Origin: Isoetes taiwanensis
Taxonomy: Eukaryota; Streptophyta; Lycopodiopsida; Isoetales; Isoetaceae
DNA length: 64,000 nucleotides
Reading direction: 5' to 3'
NCBI GenBank assembly: GCA_021234155.1
Contig: JAJEKV010000035.1
Location: forward strand, 9,312,779 to 9,376,778
Below the pieces are notes generated by a model, which was given only the letters and a program-made list of their open reading frames with translations, was not told the origin of the DNA and did no database searches. The position numbers were made by a program, and so were the translations under genes. Shown piece after piece: positions 34,640-47,212 of the stretch (the first letter of the stretch is position 1; each line of letters begins with the position of its first letter).

Positions 34640-36460
34640 ACTATCCTGCAGCTTACTCGTCAATCTTAGTTGTCTTCTCGATATTTACTTATCTTTATAT
34701 TAGTATTTCATGTACAGAAGTCTACCAAGTCAAGCACGCAACCATCTCCGTCGTTCTGTCAAAACCGTCCAAACTTCATATTTAACAGTCTGCCAAGTAT
34801 ATGTAAAGTTCCCCTGCATCTATATAAATGGACATCTTCAGCGTCTTTATCCTCTTCTTTTTTCCCTTACTTGCATGAATTTGTTTACGTTTCTAATTCA
34901 ACAAACTTCCATGCACTCTTCTGTAAACAACTCCGATAAATCGGAACAAACAAGCCTTCTAATCGCATTCACAGCCCCATTAAGAAGCAAGCAAGCAAAT
35001 CGGCCCCTGCAAAGCAATAAGAACACATGGGAAATAGCTCATCTGGCCGAAACTGCATTCCAGCTCCTCCCAGGGAAATTCGATACATACCATAAAGTTT
35101 AGTGCAAATTTGAATACAGGGCAATTCTACAACTTTTCCAGATTACTGAATCATTTACAATGTTTCTCTCACATAACAGTCCCAAGAACAGATCCAACTA
35201 AAAGTAAAGTGTTCTGATTTGAAACCCATGCATATCATTCTTGCTTAAAACTCGCTTCTTCCTTTGCGGGTATGCAGTGACACTCTATTATGAATCAGGC
35301 TTCAACTCGCCTGTTTCGAATCGAGCTTGCAGATCCCCTAATCATTCTAAGTCGCCTTACTCAGTTGTAACAGCGATGCCGGACTCAGAAGAGGGCAGAG
35401 TAACTCCAGCCATGACTTACAGAGGGAGACCCACAATTTAATTGCTGCATAAATCCTTTGTTTATTTTTCGAACAGAAGAATTCCAATTTCAAAGCATGA
35501 CTCTTGCTTGTGCAAGAATCAGCAGACTAGCTTTACACCCAACAGTCTGCATTCTTTGTTTTGTCTCCTTTACTTTGCTTCATTCTTATCAGACTCCTGC
35601 CCAATTATTTTCTCCTGTAGTGCATTTATTCAACAAGTTGGTCTCATTTTGACATACGCTCTTACATTGCCGTTAAAAACCAGAAGATATTTATCTTGGC
35701 GTTTGAAAGTCGTCACAATTTTTTAGTAGCATCTACCATCAATTTGCCACAGAAATTCACATTTCTGTTCCCTCCCATTTTATCGTCTAGTAAAATTTCA
35801 GTAGATCGAAGACAACCAGCACTTGACTGGAAATCTCTATTCACCTCAGCTAAATCTCCATTGACTTTGGTATTTCTGAACAAACTAAGGGATTTCAACC
35901 TCTCCAACTGCCACTCCGCTCTGCATTCAATATTCTTTCCATTTATTACGTCAGCTATTGCAAACCCAAAAAATTTCGAAGCCATAGATGAGCACAAAAA
36001 CCTTTTCGAAGCCACTTATCATAACACAAACAAGTCACACTCCGTTAACAAAAAACTAAACACACAGAACATACATGTGTGCCACATGTAAACTCAAAAC
36101 CCCATAAAAATTCTTACAGAAGCGCCCTTTCCCCTCCCAACCATCATCGCCAAGAGCTGCGACAGTTTATCAACCATCAACTACCCAGGTACTAACTCCC
36201 ATCTTCTTTCAATAAATTAGATACGCCCATCTTCTTGCACTAGTTCTCCCATTTTTCATATTCCATTATGCTTCTCCATCCATGTTACTCCTCATTTGGT
36301 CCACATGCAGGTGGTTGTAATATGTATACTCATTTTTACATTTACTTTTAGCACACATGCCACAAGATGCAATCAAAAACATCCAAAATGTTTTAGATTC
36401 TTCTAATATGTATACTCATTTCTTACGTTTACATTTAACACAATCGACCTTCTTAACAGT
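34640..36460. other. spacer, no supported gene
   Basis: Pyrimidine-rich AT sequence with overlapping short ORFs (for example 35,696-36,091) that show no domain. It may hold introns or the 5' part of the RPA-like gene, whose N-terminal OB fold was not found. Confidence 0.45.
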
Positions 36461-36466
36461 GCACAC

Positions 36467-38321
36467 ATGGAGCAAGTCAATGAATCACAAACTATTCCCA
36501 TCCATCCAACATTGGATCGACCCACCAACAAACGGATATGCCCCCTAGCAGAATTGCACCCTTATCAAGTCAACTGGACCATCAAAGCTCGTGTAACAAA
36601 CAGAGGTCCTTTGCGAACATTCAATAAACCGCATGCAGAAGGCAAAGTTTTTACAGTAGAACTCACAGACAAAGATGTAAGTTTCCTTTTGCTTCCCTTC
36701 CAAATAAACTTCCAATCATCCTCGCAAGGCCGCTCCTAACAACAGGGAACACAAATGCAGTCTGTAATGTTTAACGATGCAGCGGAAACTTTCTACAACA
36801 ATCTCGAACTTGGAAAGGTAACATCTCCCATCAAAACTTCCTAGGAGAAAAAAAATGGCTTAACTACTTCCCATCATTTTTTTAGGTCTATTACATCTCC
36901 AAGGGCTTGGTGCACCATGCAAACCGAAGATACTCGAATCTAGACAATGATTATGAGCTCACGCTGAATATCACTTCGACCATAGAGCAAGCCCCAGACG
37001 ATGAAGCAGAAAACACTGAAATACCCTTAATGCAGCAAGAGTCTACCAAGCTGGATCAACTGGTGCACGAACCCTCATTATTAAGATCTATCTTTTCTAT
37101 TGCAATCATACGTTACACATAATCTTTGGAACACCATCTTTAGATGTCATTGGAGTTCTTTCTAGTGTGTCCACACTAGGTGCCACTCGAAGAAAACTCA
37201 ACAACAAAAAGGTCCCAAGATGAGACATAACAGTTCTCGATGAAAGGTATTACATTGCAACATATACAAAATAACTTACCCCTTATTTCATACTAATTCT
37301 ACCGCACACTTACAGCCGAAAGAACGTCGGAGTAACCTTGTGGGCTGAACTAGCTCTGCAAGCTGGACAAGAATTATTCACAATTCTCACAGAACCTCCA
37401 ATAGTCAAAATCACGCACCTTCGAGCCAATGACTTCAAAGGTACATCATAAATTCATATCTCTATCTAGGTCTATCCCTATCCACAACAAATACGAGCAT
37501 ACTAGAGATCAACCCGGGCATTGTTGTCGCACATGAACTACGCTCCTGGTAATACATTCAACTTCCACATATTTACAACAAAACTACTAACTCACTAATA
37601 TTCATGTCATTTTCAAAGTACGACAACCAAGGTAGAACAGCAACATACACATCCGCAGGAGCCCAATTCCCCCGCCGCCAGACAGCCTCAACATCTGAGT
37701 CTACTCAACACACGTACACATTCTTAGCTGATATTAACGCACTCGCAGTAACTGACGACAAGGTATTCTATTCCACAACATTCCACTTCCAATCTTCTTC
37801 CCATATATTTACTCATTCTTCTTTACTCCACAAAGCCTATAAACTTCACTGTGCGAGCTTGCATAAGCTATATCAATCCAGATCAAACTATGTGGTATCA
37901 GGCCGGCACTTCATGCGTAAGAAGGTAACCAAAAGAGACTCTCACTTCTGGTGCGACACATGCCACATGAACACCGAAACATCCAAAAGGTATTTGCAAA
38001 AAACTTATATTCAATTACATTGCTTGACCACACTTTTCCTGTTACAATATTACCAGGTATGTTTTCCAAGCAAAATTAATAGATTCAACTGGAGAAGCCT
38101 GGGCATCAATCTTTAACGAATAGGCTGAGCAAATATTTGGCCACATTGCTGATGAGATGTCCACGATTCGCACCATGGATCCAGCAATGTACCAGACCGA
38201 AATCCAAAAACCAACATGGACTCCTCGAATATTCCATGTAACGGTTGTTCAAACTAGCTACATGAATAGGCAAAGACAAAAGATTGACCCGCCGGAGCAA
38301 TTATTCTTTGCAAGGCCTTAA
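36467..38321 (+). pseudogene. RPA70-like ssDNA-binding protein gene, multi-exon, two stops
   Basis: RPA large-subunit blocks occur in order in separate exons. 36,467-36,676 holds LAELHPYQVNWTIKARV and VFTVELTDKD (DBD-A). 36,746-36,817 holds MFNDAAETFYNNLELGK. From 36,886 comes VYYISKGLVHHANRRYSNLD. 37,144-37,246 holds DVIGVLSSVS (DBD-B start). 37,316-37,440 has VTLWAELALQAGQELF, 37,506-37,548 has EINPGIVVAHELRS, and 37,619-37,762 follows. About 37,830-37,990 encodes the zinc-binding part (FWCDTCHMN). 38,057-38,321 holds the DBD-C end. Exons join at GT-AG borders. DBD-B carries TGA for Arg at 37,221-37,223 and DBD-C carries TAG for Gln at 38,121-38,123, both C-to-T changes. RPA genes are common passengers of plant Helitrons, where they are thought to bind displaced single strands. 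Confidence 0.88.
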
Positions 38322-38400
38322 CCGGAAGTAGACTGCATTGCTTCGAGGAATAGTTGGTTAATGTCTAAAAGATATAGGCAAGCTTCATTTTAAGGTCCAC

Positions 38401-38960
38401 ATGCACAATGTCACGGCTGAGCAGGTGAGGTCTGGGCAAGAATTATATGCCCTCTATAGTGCTGGGGATATCAAGCATGTGATTACGCTTGACAATCGCA
38501 ACATTATGAGAAGAGCGTTTCATTACTTGTTGTACTATACTGGCAGATTTCGAACAGCCTCTTTCGTGCATAATGTGAAGTTAATGTTGCAGACAATGAA
38601 GTTCAGATTGGCAAGCTCATGGGTTTTACCCAACAATTCGGCATACATTTCCCTTGAGCGTGTGCAGGCGGCATGGCACATAATGCTAGCCCCTGAACGA
38701 TGTGCCTACAGGGATGTTAGAATGGCCTTGTTTGGCAGCCAACCTAGAATCATGCCTGTTGAGCGAATAGGCAAAAGAAGGAGGCGATTTTGGCTGGTGA
38801 TACCTTTGAGGATAGAGAAGGCAGTACAGATCGTGGTAGTAGCGGGGACGAGTTCATTCATGTAGACAGCGGAGTGCGACCATCGCCTCCCGACATCCCG
38901 GCAGTGGATGCTTCATACATTCCTCTTGATATGCATGATTTTGAGTTTGATGTATTATGA
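38401..38960 (+). pseudogene. unrecognised coding sequence with a frameshift
   Basis: A long coding-like frame begins MHNVTAEQVRSGQELYAL and contains RRAFHYLLYYTGRFRTASF. Near 38,775, in a purine run, the sensible frame shifts by one base. The new frame continues with an acidic tail (GSSGDEFIHVDSG, then IPLDMHDFEFDVL) and stops at 38,958-38,960. Composition and lack of internal stops in about 185 codons over two frames indicate a former protein. Preceding TTTTAAG at 38,391 could be an acceptor site. I do not recognise the family; being next to RPA and helicase it may be an element-borne or captured gene. Confidence 0.5.
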
Positions 38961-39021
38961 TGTGGTAGATTCCTACTATTTGAATAATTTTTTTTATGAA
39001 TGTTCCTAATGCTTAATTGTA

Positions 39022-39330
39022 ATGTTTATAGATGGAGACGAAAGGCGAGTGTTCCACAACAGAGAACGAGATATCATCATTATTAGTGATGACAGTGGCA
39101 AGTCCAAATCAGATGCGCAGTCAGTGGTGGAATGTCAAGAGAGGGAGAGGAGTCCTGATCTCTTGACTAGTTTGGCCGAAGCAGAGGAATCTGTAAGAGA
39201 CGTGTGTGCAGCAGTTCCAAAGTTGCTTATAGCACTAGCGAACACACTGGACCGAATTCAGGCATCTATGGATCTTCTAGAGAGCCAAGGTGTCAACTCT
39301 GCAGTGTTGGAAAGATCTCAATCTGTGTAG
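39022..39330 (+). CDS. small acidic/coiled-coil ORF, unrecognised
   Basis: About 102 codons: an acidic, Ser-rich head (IIIISDDSGKSKSD, then ECQERERSPDLL) and a Leu/Ala-rich helical tail (VPKLLIALANTLDRIQASMD, then LLESQGVNSAV). The first part could be an exon joined to the preceding ORF, because TTTATAG just upstream (39,027-39,033) is a possible acceptor. No family recognised. Confidence 0.4.
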   Translation: MFIDGDERRVFHNRERDIIIISDDSGKSKSDAQSVVECQERERSPDLLTSLAEAEESVRDVCAAVPKLLIALANTLDRIQASMDLLESQGVNSAVLERSQSV

Positions 39331-40180
39331 AGCTCTGTTGCTAAAGGAGCTCCGTGAGGTGGAGGTTGTGAGGAGGTGCCATGATCCGAGTATGGGCTGC
39401 AGCAAGAGAAGAATGGAAGACAGGCATACTTGAGGAACTTGTGACTTTTTGTTGTGTGTTTGCAAATGCGCATGTACATATTTTGTGGACGTAGATATGG
39501 AAAAAATGTGAATGTTTGTGCAATTTAATAGTGACCTTAGGTTTTGGCTTTTGTTTTATGTGGTTGGGACGTTCACGGAGTAGAATATGTGGAATATACT
39601 CTCTATCGATGGCTCCCGTGAGTGGCCCATGCAAAAATCCCATAAGGAAAGGAAAAATGGACAAAAATATCCCAATATGAGGACTCAAAAAAATAGATTC
39701 TTTACACGAGAGAATGAAATGTAGATAGAGGTCCTTTCCACGAGAGAATGAAATGTACATATACCTCGTTGATTGTCTTATTTAATTCTCATTTATATTT
39801 GACCCATAAAAATCCTCAATTTCTTCACGACAGCATTTAAACAATCAATTATTACGCTAAGAAGATAATAATTTACCACGTCATCACCTCTTGAACTTCT
39901 ATGCGCGCTTTTCGATCACCTCTGTCCGAAACCTTCACAAACACGACCGATTCTGTTTTCCAGCTTAAAAAATCGCCGGATTTGCCCTCTATTCAAGAAT
40001 TTTAGAGCTTCCAGGCCATCGCGCACTCCAGCTTCGTCAGTTTTCTTCTAAAAATCGTCCTTCACAGCTTCTTTTGCTGCATGCATGAAGCATTTTCTTT
40101 CTGAATTTGGTTCATTCTAAAAACAGCTTGTTTCTGAGAGTCCGATTCAGTTGATTTTTGTATTGTTGCTTATAATGCAG
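39331..40180. promoter_or_regulatory. GMI1-like gene upstream region and 5' UTR
   Basis: No ORF of note. CACGAGAGAATGAAATGTA is present twice (39,703-39,757). From about 39,890 the sequence becomes a pyrimidine-rich leader. TATAATGCAG ending at 40,181 followed by GTAATTTAG is a candidate 5'-UTR intron acceptor 14 bp before the ATG. No clear TATA box or DNA-damage motif is claimed. Confidence 0.4.
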
Positions 40181-40194
40181 GTAATTTAGTCGCG

Positions 40195-43100
40195 ATGGAA
40201 GAAGAAAACGTTGCATTTTGCTCGGAAGCCAATGTAAGCAAGGATGCACTAGTGCGTTTTAGTTCCTGGTCAGGAATGGCGAGAAAAAGGGCTCCAAATT
40301 CTGGTCGGAGCTGTTCAAGTTTAGAAGATCAACCCACTCCAGACATGAGCAGCAGCCCAAAATGTTATTCTGTGATTCCACCTCGCGGAACCCCCTTAAG
40401 CATCAGCAAGAAGCGCTCTTTAGTCAATTCCGAAGGTCCTAGCCCCTGCTATTCATCACTTGCTGGATTAACTCCTAGTCCTATACCCATCAAGCTAGAC
40501 GATGAATCATATCCTACACATTCCCGATCAAGTAAGAAATTAAAATTCGAAGAGGCAGCAGTTAGCCCGGATGTTGGTATGACGTTCACAGTCCTTCTAC
40601 CTAATGGAAAGAAATTAAACTTGTCGATTGATCCTAAAAGAGAGTGGGAACTTGAAGATTTGCTTTCGGAAATTCAAAACAAAGCTCCCAATTCAGATGG
40701 AGGAAGGAAAATAAAATGGGAAAACGAAATTGTCCTTAAGGACTTTCAGTCCGGAAAAATTGTGGAAAGAATGAGCGACCTCTTTATTCTTGGAAAAACA
40801 AAAGTGACTAAACTGATATTGGAGGTAATCATTTAGTTTGGGAGGATCAATCAGTCTATACCGAACAACTAATAGTACAGTTTATGCGTTCCAGGATGGG
40901 TGCAGAAAATCGGGGTATTTTGACAAGGTTTGTTTGGCTTTCTTTCCGTCCTATTTGTGTGGATGCGCTTTACCATTTTCTTGGCTTATTTTGCAGCATA
41001 TGTGGGATGTTACTCCTGAACCACGGATGCTTGATAGGATCCCTCTTGGTTATGATTTCAATACTGCCTTGGCAGATCAAATAGTAAGTGAGTCTGTTGT
41101 GCTGAGCTTTCTCCACATGCCCAGTTGTTTATGATCTTAGGAGAATTTGACTTTGGCTTCAATGAATTCATTTTAAGTCAATAAAAGTTGTGTGCACAAT
41201 AGTGGCCTTCTCGTGGTTAAATCCTTGTATGGTCCAGGATAACGCGCTACAAGCTGTTTGGTTTAATGACGCCAATTGCAGAAAGTTAGTCAGGTATTCT
41301 GAGTGCAAATCTCATGTCTTTTGTTTATTAAACACAAAATTGCCATTTTCAATACACAATGTTTGTTGCACCTGCAGTGTTGAGATAAACTCTGAAATTG
41401 GTACGATAACAATTTTTGATACTGGACGAGGAATGGATCTGCATGGCAGAAACTCAATTGCCAATTGGTAAATATATGGCATCACTAGTCTTCTTGTCAC
41501 CTTTGCATGGTGCCAATATTCCTATTTTTCTTTTGTTGCAGGGGAACAATAGGTTCCTCGTTGCACAGAGATGTTCATCACCTTGGCATTGGGGGAAAAC
41601 CTCCATTCCTAAAGGTCTCATCTGCTCCCTTAATCTACATTCTTAAGATGTTATATTGCATAGACAGGCACTTTATTAGGTTACATCATATATTGCCTCT
41701 TTGTCTTACAGCCATATTTAGGAAAATATGGGGCCGGGGGCGTTGCAGCTGCTTTACATATTGGACGGTAATACTTACTTTGTAATTTCTCCTCATTATC
41801 AATATCAGAAGCTAGTCTTAAACTGCATGTTCTATTCAAATAATCAAGTGAGCAGATGTCTGCTAGTACGTATTTTCTTTAATTTCAAGAGCCATCATAG
41901 TTATGAAAAAGTGTATATTACAGGAAGGCTGTAGTGCGCTCCAAGACAAAAGCCTCGACAAAGGTGGTTGGTATGGTTATTGATAAAGAAAAGCTTATTG
42001 GGAAGGGCAAAGAAGAATTTGAGAAGGATTGGCACGTAAGTGAAACATGCTTATAGGCGCATGCCTTGAAGTATTATATACTAAGGCCTGGATGCATTAT
42101 GCTTGATAGGAACCTTCACAATGGCATGTACTAATTGTGAATGCACAGAATCCTTAACAAACCTCCATTGGAATTTAGCTCGGTACACTGCTTAATTTGC
42201 AGGCAAACCAATGCATCTCGATTTCCAGTATAATGCGTACCATCTGTTTTATGCAGTTTCTTGGATTATCGCAGAAAGCATTACCTGGCCTTAGGTTCTC
42301 GATAATTGGGTTGTGCATTACTGATGGGAAAGAACTTAAGCATCCTGTGTTGCAATGTTATGCACAACAAGTCATGTACCTGCCTGCATGTTCCACTTAA
42401 ACACTAGTATAATGGTATTTTACCATGTGATGCCTGTTTTGCTTATGATTTTAATACATATCATTGGTTTATGTCAGGTGTCTGGTTTCCTTAGGAACAT
42501 GACAGAAGCTGAACAAGAAAAGGCGCCAGATGGAAGTTTTACTTGTGTAAGTATATCATGAATAGCTAACAGTTAAAGGATAGACTGGACATGATGGAAC
42601 AGTTTTAGCAATGCTTTACATCGACGGAGAACAACTCCGGGGTTTCCTAGATCCTTCGGGTGTACCCTAGATCCACACGCAGCTAAATAACATAGAAAGG
42701 CATTAAAACATAATATTTGATGTCCATTGGTTTTTAAAGCTTTTAGCACGTTCCTCATGTTGATTTAAATTTATAGCTCTCAAAATCGTTCTATTCTCCA
42801 CATGTTTGTAATTGTTAGGAGGGCATCATCCTTAGCATTTAAAACTTAAGTAGACAGAAAACATGAACGTAGTCACTCAGAGATAGGTTCTGATATCAGC
42901 TTTTGGTCCCTTGTTATCATGACTCCTCTTTGAAATGGCTGCTTCTGCTTTTGTATTACTGAGAGTTTTAGTAGAAACTGCTGACTATCTCCTTCCACAC
43001 TATCTTCCTGCTTCAGCACTCTGTTTCCAGTAAAGAATGAAGTTATTTCTACTGGTCGAAGTTTGGGGCTCGACTCCCATTTTCCTTAAGGGAGATCCTT

Positions 43101-46100
43101 CGTTCTTGAAAGACTTCGTGGATGAACAAGAGTTTAATTCAAGTAGTGGTTAAGGAAGAAATCAGATTGTAAAAGCAGCAGTAGTACCGAAGGCATTGAT
43201 AATTTTTGAGATTGAAAACAGCATTAATTAGAGTTACAATGCTGCAAAGGAAAAGCAAATTTTGACACAATAGATGTGCCAAAAGTCACACTCTATAACT
43301 ATCAGAAGTGCAAAGTAGTTCATGAAAAAGAACCATATATTCAGATTGAAGATTCGTTCTGATTGTTGAATAACGTAATTGCCTCTCTTGCCCCCTATCC
43401 ATGTACAAAATGGGCTTCTACCTCTATGCATGATGTATCGTTCGTACTATTTTCTGATGTCTTTAAATGACGATTTATTATGCTAAATCAAGGAATAACC
43501 TATCAGCCAAATTTGTGACGTAACAGGAAAAGCAGGAGTAATAAAATGTAGTGGATTTGCAGGTTGAGATATCGCAATTAAATGAGGAAGTTATTGAGAA
43601 GTGGAAAGTACAGCAGGTAAAATGGACCTTAAAAGATATATATTCACACTACATGCAGGTAATTCCAGCTTTCTGCATGTCACAACGATTGCATCCTTCT
43701 TCACTAGCAGCTTTATCCAATTGTAGGTATTGGTGGCATTCACTTTCCTGTGAACTCAATTCATTAGCAATTCTGTCCTTATCTTTCCCATATTAAAGCA
43801 TCAGTTAGCCTGGAATTGATATGTCAAATCCACTCCATTGATTAAATGTAGATAAGATTGGCATGGTTTCTCGACAAACAAATAACTTGCTTAAAAGATC
43901 AGATATTACTGGCCAGATATTACTGGCATTTAGTGATCTGTTTGAGAATGGACTTTCAGGGATTTAATATATGGCATGAACGATTTTGAAGACATTGTGA
44001 AATTCAAAATTTTGTTCTGTAAAGAATGTATGAAACTGATTTATCATTCTCTGCTCCCTGAGAATAAAGCCAATTACAGCTTAGATGCACGATAACAATA
44101 ATCTTCCTAACTATGTTTTATATGATGTGTTTCAGATAGACCATTCTGGGACCAGCTCAAAAACCATGGCTCCAGTGGAGTTTGAGGTACTTGTAATTAG
44201 ATTATGACAATACTATATTAGTGACACGCAGTTCTTCTGCATATAATGTATTATGAGTATCTTTTGGGCAGCTTAATGGTGAGAATTTGGTTGAAGAGAT
44301 CGGCGGAGAAATTACAACTTGCAATAGGCACTCGTCCAATGGTCAACCCTTTGTGGTCGATATTTCTCTAGAAAAGAAATCTGATGGTATGGTTCTTTTT
44401 CCTACCAATTATTATTATCTTCTCTTTTACGTCAAACTTGTAAGTTTTGAACCCATCAATACCTTGGAAAGAAAGGCCTTACTAATAATTCATGCGAACC
44501 ACAAATAACATAAGGTTTAACTAATGTCTGCAAGGGACTGTATGGGTCTATAAACTAAACAAAGGTTACACTGGGTTTCATGTGCAGCTAGTGTTATGCA
44601 AGACGAGTATCATGTTGAGCTAATAGTAATTTTAGGTTTGATTTGTTGCTGATCAGAATATACCTTTTTTAAGGGACTTCATAATAAAGTTCTCCAAAAG
44701 TAAAAGCTGATACTTGCATCTGCAAAGAGCAGTAACTAACTATGAATATTGTTGCTTGCATCAAATAAAGAGATGTTAGACTTGAACTCATAGGTTAAGA
44801 GTTGGCAGAAAAGAATGCTTTTATCTTACTCTTCTTAAAATTTCAGACTCGTGGAGCAGCACGCTTGCAAAAGATAAAGCCCATGCAAGAATCACATGTT
44901 GTTACTTTCCCACCAAAGGGGTGAGTTCTTCCAGAAGTCGGTGGAAAGTAATTCTTTTACTGCAATGATATAGCTAACTTTTCTATATATTTTCAAGGGG
45001 AAAGAGTCTCTTCAGACTGCAATTCAAGAGATGGGACAATATTCTTCAGATACATTCGATACACTCCCCCGAGTTCGAGTGAGGTGGCTAGGCAGGCTTC
45101 TGCCTAATACCAGATGGGTAAGTTCTGTTGAAATAACAAAGTAGTGATAACATAAACTGTGACATTCACTGTACGTCCCCATTTCAAAGTGTACGCAGAA
45201 TCCTGGGGCGTTAAGACCAATTGCTCTCTCTCTCCCTCCCTCCCTTCCTCCCTCTCTGAATGTGCAAGGATCTTGGATATCATATGAAAAGGTTAGACTT
45301 CACGAAATATAACTGTAAAGGAACAGTGGTTCTGAGTAATATCTCGCCCCTGTTCTGAAAAACTAACATAATGTATTTGAATAATCAATTAATTTTGACT
45401 GCCAATTAAGTGGAGAAATTTTTTTTATGCTGATCCAAGTGTTTTAAACTGTGTATATGTATGTGTGCTGTGTACATAATAATACAATGCTAGATAATGC
45501 CTTTTTGTCACTTTCAGGCATTGCTACCTTTTATGGAGACCGAACAAAGAAAGAATGCAATCTACTCACAATGTAGAAAGCGAGTAAAAGCTTTTGCAGG
45601 TCATCCATTTAGCTTGTAATTTAAAGAATACAAATATGAACTTTTTTATGCACAAAAGAAAAAAGAAACTACGGGAGATCCATAGTATCTATGAGACCAA
45701 ATACAGCAGCAAGTCTTCAAGATTAATCTAGGACCATTCTCCTATTTGAAATTTCTGGTATCTAGCCAAAAAAAAAAAAGAAAACACTAAAACTTAGTGA
45801 TAAAGCTTATTAGTGATTTTGTATCTTAAAAGCTCTTTAATGAACCCACTCATAGAGTCTCAAAAATCCCTGTGATGCTTTCTACATGCCTATGGTCTCT
45901 TCTCTGCTTTCGGGGTTGTCCTTTCTTAACCTTTTTGGCCATTTCTGAATGCCCCCAGCAGACCCTTCTGACTCCTTTTCCGACTACTGTTCAATGGTGC
46001 CAGATCAAGTACGAGAAGTCAGCACTGTTTGCTTTAATTTTGAATCAGCTTCTTTTGTGGTGGGTCCCTGAAAATACAGTTTTAATCTTCCTCTTAATTC

Positions 46101-46828
46101 ATAGTATGCTGGATGCAAGAAGATAAAGTGTTCTTCTGATTCCACTTCCCTTAAGTTGCGCCTTGACAGACTCCTTTGGCCCAGCCAGCTTCAAGCTCTA
46201 ACTGATTGGAAGAGACATGGAACTACCCCAATATATTCCTGAGTTTATGTGACAAGTGGGTATCTAAGTATCTAGCATGTCGACGGAAACCATCTCTGGA
46301 TATATTCAAGAAATTGTCCTTGTAGAATTTTCTGTATTTGTAGCCTTTAGCAAGCCTTTCCTGTGCTGCTGCTTTCAAACTAAACCTCGGTCCTGAAAAC
46401 TCCACTCAAAAATTTTCCACTGATGCGAAATACAACAAATGGACCAAGATAGCCAATCACTAACTTAACTACTGCTTATATGATATGCCTATATAATACT
46501 AGATATATTTAACACAGTTTCTGACCACCATAATCCTCTCGTCATTATAATAATTTCCAAGATGTGTATTTACAATTACATCCTACACTCGTAGCTAGCA
46601 TATCACTAATATTTTCTCGTAACTCCAGACGTTGATGCAGGCTTTGTTCCCACGCAATCAAAGGTATGCTTGCTTATGGTGTGATTTATTAGTGGCAGCT
46701 GGAAGTCGCAGTAAATTTCTTGACTCCTGTGATTCTACAGACGGATTTAGAATTTGATCATCCATTCACAGTTGCACTAAAGAAGCTAGGTTCGACACCT
46801 GAAGATATCAGAAGATCATCTGCCTGCG
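40195..46828 (+). CDS. GMI1: GMI1-like / SMCHD1-type GHKL ATPase, multi-exon, 3' end not found
   Basis: Exons by GT-AG borders and conserved frame: 40195-40824, 40895-40927, 40997-41083, 41238-41293, 41378-41467, 41542-41614, 41712-41767, 41924-42035, an uncertain one within 42203-42371, about 42495-42546, 43563-43658, 44136-44186, 44272-44386, 44847-44920, 44998-45117, 45518-45599, 46629-46663, 46741-46828. A Ser-rich head (1-130) precedes HMWDVTPEPRMLDR. The GHKL ATP site follows: TALADQIDNALQAVW (N box), IFDTGRGMD (G1) and LGIGGKPPFLKPYLGKYGAG (G2). RVRWLGRLLPNTRW matches a GMI1/SMCHD1 block. In Arabidopsis, GMI1 is induced by DNA damage and acts in homologous recombination. The C-terminal hinge-like part expected after 46,828 was not seen; it may lie beyond a long intron or be lost. 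No inactivating change is visible in the exons. Confidence 0.88.
45640..46620. other. intron of the GMI1-like gene
   Basis: The 1,029-bp intron between 45,599 and 46,629. ORFs inside (45,872-46,126 plus; 46,223-46,405 minus) show no known motif. The minus one is basic and might be a transposon fragment. Confidence 0.6.
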
Positions 46829-47083
46829 GTATATTAGACATTGATATTCTAGCTTGAGATTCCCCTTCTGTTGAAGTTTACTTGTCCGTTCATCTTGCAC
46901 GATTTCTTACAATGCTTTTTCTAGCTAAGATGTTAAACCAACATTGAGACCAGGTTTTTTTCTTATTGCTGGAGTTTGTATTCTCAAAGATGTCTTTAGA
47001 AAAAGGATTCTCTCTTTTTTTTTTTTTGGTAAATTAGAGATGCCTCACAATGATGTTTACGATGGAGTAAAAATAAAAGAAGA

Positions 47084-47212
47084 TAGGCATGCAAGTTAAG
47101 GTGAATGTTAGTTAGGTGGTAGAATGTAGGCATGCAAGTTAAGGTGAATGTTAGTTAGGTGGTAGAAAGTAGGCATGCAAGTTAAGGAGAATGTTACTTA
47201 GGTGGTAGAATG
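47084..47212. repeat. 43-bp tandem repeat, three copies
   Basis: The unit begins TAGGCATGCAAGTTAAGG and ends TTAGGTGGTAGAA. Starts are at 47,084, 47,127 and 47,170. Copies 1 and 2 are nearly identical; copy 3 has a few changes. Confidence 0.95.

Noticed and set aside
35696-36091. 131-codon ORF in the spacer before the RPA-like gene
   Set aside because: No domain, opposed by a similar-length minus-strand ORF (35,713-36,015), and no splice logic connects it to RPA.
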